A stretch of 15,806 bases of DNA from JAZSQT01 sp045538075. Lineage in GTDB: Bacteria > Chrysiogenota > Deferribacteres > Deferribacterales > Mucispirillaceae. The notes beneath the pieces are model-generated. The model did not search any database. It saw only the letters and a list, made by a program, of their open reading frames with translations, and had not been told where the DNA came from. Shown piece by piece: positions 13,997-15,806 of the stretch. Where the stretch lies: assembly GCA_045538075.1 (NCBI GenBank), contig JAZSQT010000008.1, positions 1 through 15,806 on the forward strand. The letters are read 5' to 3'. Every line of letters starts with the position of its first letter. Position 1 is the stretch's first letter. A program made the position numbers and the translations under genes.

Positions 13997-14922
13997 TGGA
14001 TATTGATTTAGCAACATCTGAATTTATTAATTGGATAAAGGTAGAAAAAAATTATAGCGACCATTCTATCGTTGCCTACTCTAAAGATTTAAGTGAATTG
14101 GCTATTTATATTGATAAAGAAAAATACGATGACAATATTAAATCAATAGATTTTTTCTTATTAAGGGGTTTCGTAGCCGATTTATATGAAAGAAATTTAT
14201 CTAAATCATCTATTGAAAGAAAAATATCTACTATAAAATCTTTTTTTAAATTTCTGTATAAAAAGGGATTTATAGAAGAAAATCCAGCAAGGTTAGTCAA
14301 ATTTCCTAGAAAAGAAAAACATTTACCATCTGTTTTTAATATTGATGATATGTTTAACCTCCTTGATTTACCAGACAAAACGAACGCAACTGGTTTAAGA
14401 GACGCCATTATTTTAGAATTAATGTATGCTACTGGCGTGCGAGTTTCTGAACTTGTTGGACTAAATTTAAGTGATGTAGATTTAAAAAATGGCAGAATTA
14501 GAGTAAAAGGTAAAGGCAAAAAGGAAAGAATAGTTCCAATTGTTCCAGAAATTGTAGAGATGATTTATAAATATACTGAAATTATGCATCAAGTATTAGT
14601 AAAAGGCAAATTTATAGAAACAGAAGCATTGATTATAAACAAGTTAGGCACTCGTATGTCAGATAGAAGTATTCGCCGTATTGTTGAGGAATACTTAAAA
14701 AAAGCCGGTTTACCCCTTGATTATTCGCCCCACTCTTTTAGGCATAGTTTTGCTACCCATTTATTAGAAAACGGTGCAGATTTACGCTCTATCCAAGACC
14801 TTTTAGGTCATGAATCCCTTGCAACTACCCAAAAATATACGAATATGGATATTGCTTCTATGTTAAAAATTTATGATAACGCCCACCCTAAAGCAAAAAA
14901 ATCAAATATAGATAAAAACTAA
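13996..14922 (+). CDS. xerC: tyrosine recombinase XerC/XerD type
   Basis: A tyrosine recombinase of the chromosome-dimer-resolving Xer type, which acts at dif near the terminus. The 308-residue protein has the usual N-terminal core-binding domain (about 1-95) and a complete catalytic set: R149 in ATGVRVSEL, K173 in VKGKGKKER, H246 and R249 in PHSFRHSFATH, H272 in LLGHESL, and nucleophile Y281 in QKYTNM. The C-terminal AHPKAKK and the place after trmFO favour XerC over XerD, but a single Xer protein or a pair cannot be told apart from this window. The place in a housekeeping row, with no attachment site or phage gene nearby, argues against a phage integrase. The start is coupled to the trmFO stop. 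Confidence 0.93.
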   Translation: MDIDLATSEFINWIKVEKNYSDHSIVAYSKDLSELAIYIDKEKYDDNIKSIDFFLLRGFVADLYERNLSKSSIERKISTIKSFFKFLYKKGFIEENPARLVKFPRKEKHLPSVFNIDDMFNLLDLPDKTNATGLRDAIILELMYATGVRVSELVGLNLSDVDLKNGRIRVKGKGKKERIVPIVPEIVEMIYKYTEIMHQVLVKGKFIETEALIINKLGTRMSDRSIRRIVEEYLKKAGLPLDYSPHSFRHSFATHLLENGADLRSIQDLLGHESLATTQKYTNMDIASMLKIYDNAHPKAKKSNIDKN

Positions 14923-14934
14923 TAACATACTAAC

Positions 14935-14956
14935 AATATTTATATTAAATATTTTT
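14935..14956 (+). terminator. AT-only hairpin after xerC
   Basis: AATATTT (14935-14941) and AAATATT (14947-14953) form a 7-bp stem with a 5-base loop, followed by TTT, 13 bases after the xerC stop. The position suits a terminator for the plus-strand row. The stem has no G-C pair, so it would be weak alone. Confidence 0.4.
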
Positions 14957-15001
14957 AAAATAAGAAAAAATAATTTACTATCATCAATAAAATAAAAATC
15001 A

Positions 15002-15038
15002 TTTAAAGATAGGGATTATAATAATCCCTTTCTTTAAA
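15002..15038. terminator. strong hairpin, probable two-way terminator
   Basis: TTTAAAGA (15002-15009) and AGGGATTA (15011-15018) pair with TAATCCCT (15022-15029) and TCTTTAAA (15031-15038) around a TAA loop; the only break is one T-T mismatch (15010/15030). This 16-pair stem lies between the converging xerC row and the outer-membrane protein gene. On the minus strand it is followed by a T-rich run (complement of 14989-14999). On the plus strand a run of six T (15047-15052) comes a little later. Confidence 0.7.
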
Positions 15039-15101
15039 ACAGATAATTTTTTGTGGAAGAAGATTTTATTATTAAATAAATTATTATAATATTAACTTGA
15101 A

Positions 15102-15127
15102 AGGGATTTTATATAAATAAAACCCCT
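15102..15127 (-). terminator. hairpin just after the outer-membrane protein gene
   Basis: AGGG (15102-15105) plus TTTTAT (15107-15112) pair with ATAAAA (15117-15122) plus CCCT (15124-15127), with one A-C mismatch and a 4-base ATAA loop. Read on the minus strand it starts 15 bases past the stop of the outer-membrane protein gene. No clean T-run follows, so it may work as an mRNA 3' end stabiliser or with the hairpin at 15002-15038. Confidence 0.45.
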
Positions 15128-15142
15128 AAAATAGATTATTAT

Positions 15143-15790
15143 TTAGAAAGTAAATCTTAAACCTACTGATATGTCATTAGATAATAAATCAAGAGATACA
15201 TTATTACTATCTTCTGGCTTAATAAAATAATTCAATTTATATCCAAAATCTACTGCGATATTTTCAGTAAGAATTACTGCAAAACCTAACATTGCTTGTA
15301 TTGAAGCACCAGTATATGTTTCATCATAAGGACCTACTTTTACATTAGCTTTCTTGCTACCAGCATATGCACTACCATCAATTATACTAGCTCCTACACC
15401 TAAACCAATATATGGGCTAATATTGATAGGAGTTTTAAAATCTAAATAAAAATTTGCATGAACAGAATGACGCTGACCTTCAAGATACGCATAAATATCA
15501 TATCCATTAATAAGATTTGTTGTAACATTTACTTCATCACTTTCCATTTTATCGTAAATATCGTATTCTAATCCTACTCTAATTCCAAATTTTGATAAAT
15601 CAGCCTTGTAACCTACCTCAAAAGAGCCTTTAGGAATATTATAATCCTTAAAAGAAAATTCACCAATTCCTTTTTCTTCATAATCACCTTGAATAAATGA
15701 AAACCCAGCTTTTGCACTTAAATAAACTTCTGCATTTGCATTTGCAACAAAAAACATACTAACAATAAAAAATAACACTACTTTTTTCAT
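15143..15790 (-). CDS. outer-membrane beta-barrel protein
   Basis: A 215-residue secreted protein. Its signal peptide is MKK, a hydrophobic core, and a likely cut after ANA at residue 20. The mature part alternates polar and hydrophobic residues like an eight-stranded barrel (VYLSAKAGFSF, FGIRVGLEYDI, INISPYIGLGVGASI, IAVDFGYKLNYF, ISVGLRFTF) and ends in Phe, the usual signal for BAM insertion. It resembles small OmpA-barrel or opacity-type proteins (OMP_b-brl group); no periplasmic peptidoglycan-binding domain is present. The ATG at 15790 has GAGG (15796-15799) 5 bases upstream. An in-frame GTG at 15796 overlaps that ribosome site and is unlikely to be the start. The gene points toward xerC, and its promoter is outside the window. 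The function (porin, adhesin or structural) is unknown. Confidence 0.85.
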   Translation of the reverse strand: MKKVVLFFIVSMFFVANANAEVYLSAKAGFSFIQGDYEEKGIGEFSFKDYNIPKGSFEVGYKADLSKFGIRVGLEYDIYDKMESDEVNVTTNLINGYDIYAYLEGQRHSVHANFYLDFKTPINISPYIGLGVGASIIDGSAYAGSKKANVKVGPYDETYTGASIQAMLGFAVILTENIAVDFGYKLNYFIKPEDSNNVSLDLLSNDISVGLRFTF

Positions 15791-15806
15791 ATTCACCTCA
15801 AATTAA

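Noticed and set aside
14106..14519. A 137-codon open frame on the minus strand inside xerC
   Set aside because: It lies wholly within a well-supported gene on the other strand, has no family pattern and no ribosome site; long antisense frames are expected in biased codon use.
13996..14922. The tyrosine recombinase as an integrase of a mobile element
   Set aside because: Its overlap with trmFO, XerC-like ends and lack of tRNA, att repeats or cargo genes fit a housekeeping Xer protein.
15791..15796. GTG at 15796 as the start of the outer-membrane protein
   Set aside because: It overlaps the GAGG ribosome site that serves ATG 15790, and a start at 15790 gives a standard signal peptide.

Overview
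This is a strongly AT-rich stretch (roughly a quarter to 30 % G+C by eye) of an ordinary bacterial chromosome, using the standard genetic code (TAA, TAG and TGA all act as stops). LolA and a beta-barrel protein with a terminal Phe show a Gram-negative cell. The order dprA-smg(DUF494)-topA-trmFO-xerC, and TrmFO in place of TrmA, fit Deferribacterota or Desulfobacterota-like lineages; an AT-rich, host-associated member such as a Mucispirillum relative is a reasonable guess, but nothing here fixes the taxon.

Layout. (1) 137-5096, minus strand: a compact gene row read hisB > hisH > hisA > pgpA > cinA > three-repeat membrane protein > glycerophosphodiester phosphodiesterase. Gaps are 22 bases or fewer and several stops and starts overlap, so it is probably one transcript. 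It joins middle steps of histidine synthesis to phospholipid turnover (PgpA, GDPD) and nucleotide salvage (CinA). HisF, the partner of HisH, is missing from the row. (2) 5097-5551: a 455-base divergent intergenic region with a degraded interspersed repeat of much higher G+C, a possible his promoter on the minus strand and two good sigma70-like promoters for secA on the plus strand. (3) 5552-14922, plus strand: secA > lolA > dprA > smg > topA > trmFO > xerC, again tightly packed. It joins protein export and lipoprotein sorting to DNA processing, topology, tRNA modification and chromosome dimer resolution. (4) 14923-15142: a convergent gap with three hairpins, one of them a long near-perfect two-way terminator candidate. 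(5) 15143-15790, minus strand: a secreted outer-membrane beta-barrel protein whose promoter lies beyond the window.

Most of the window is core housekeeping sequence. I found no phage, insertion sequence, CRISPR array, rRNA or tRNA, and no convincing new multi-gene system. The points most worth a second look are the interspersed repeat at 5339-5393, the apparent non-ATG start of dprA, the threefold repeat in the unknown membrane protein at 869-1423, the absence of hisF beside hisA, and the hairpin cluster after xerC.
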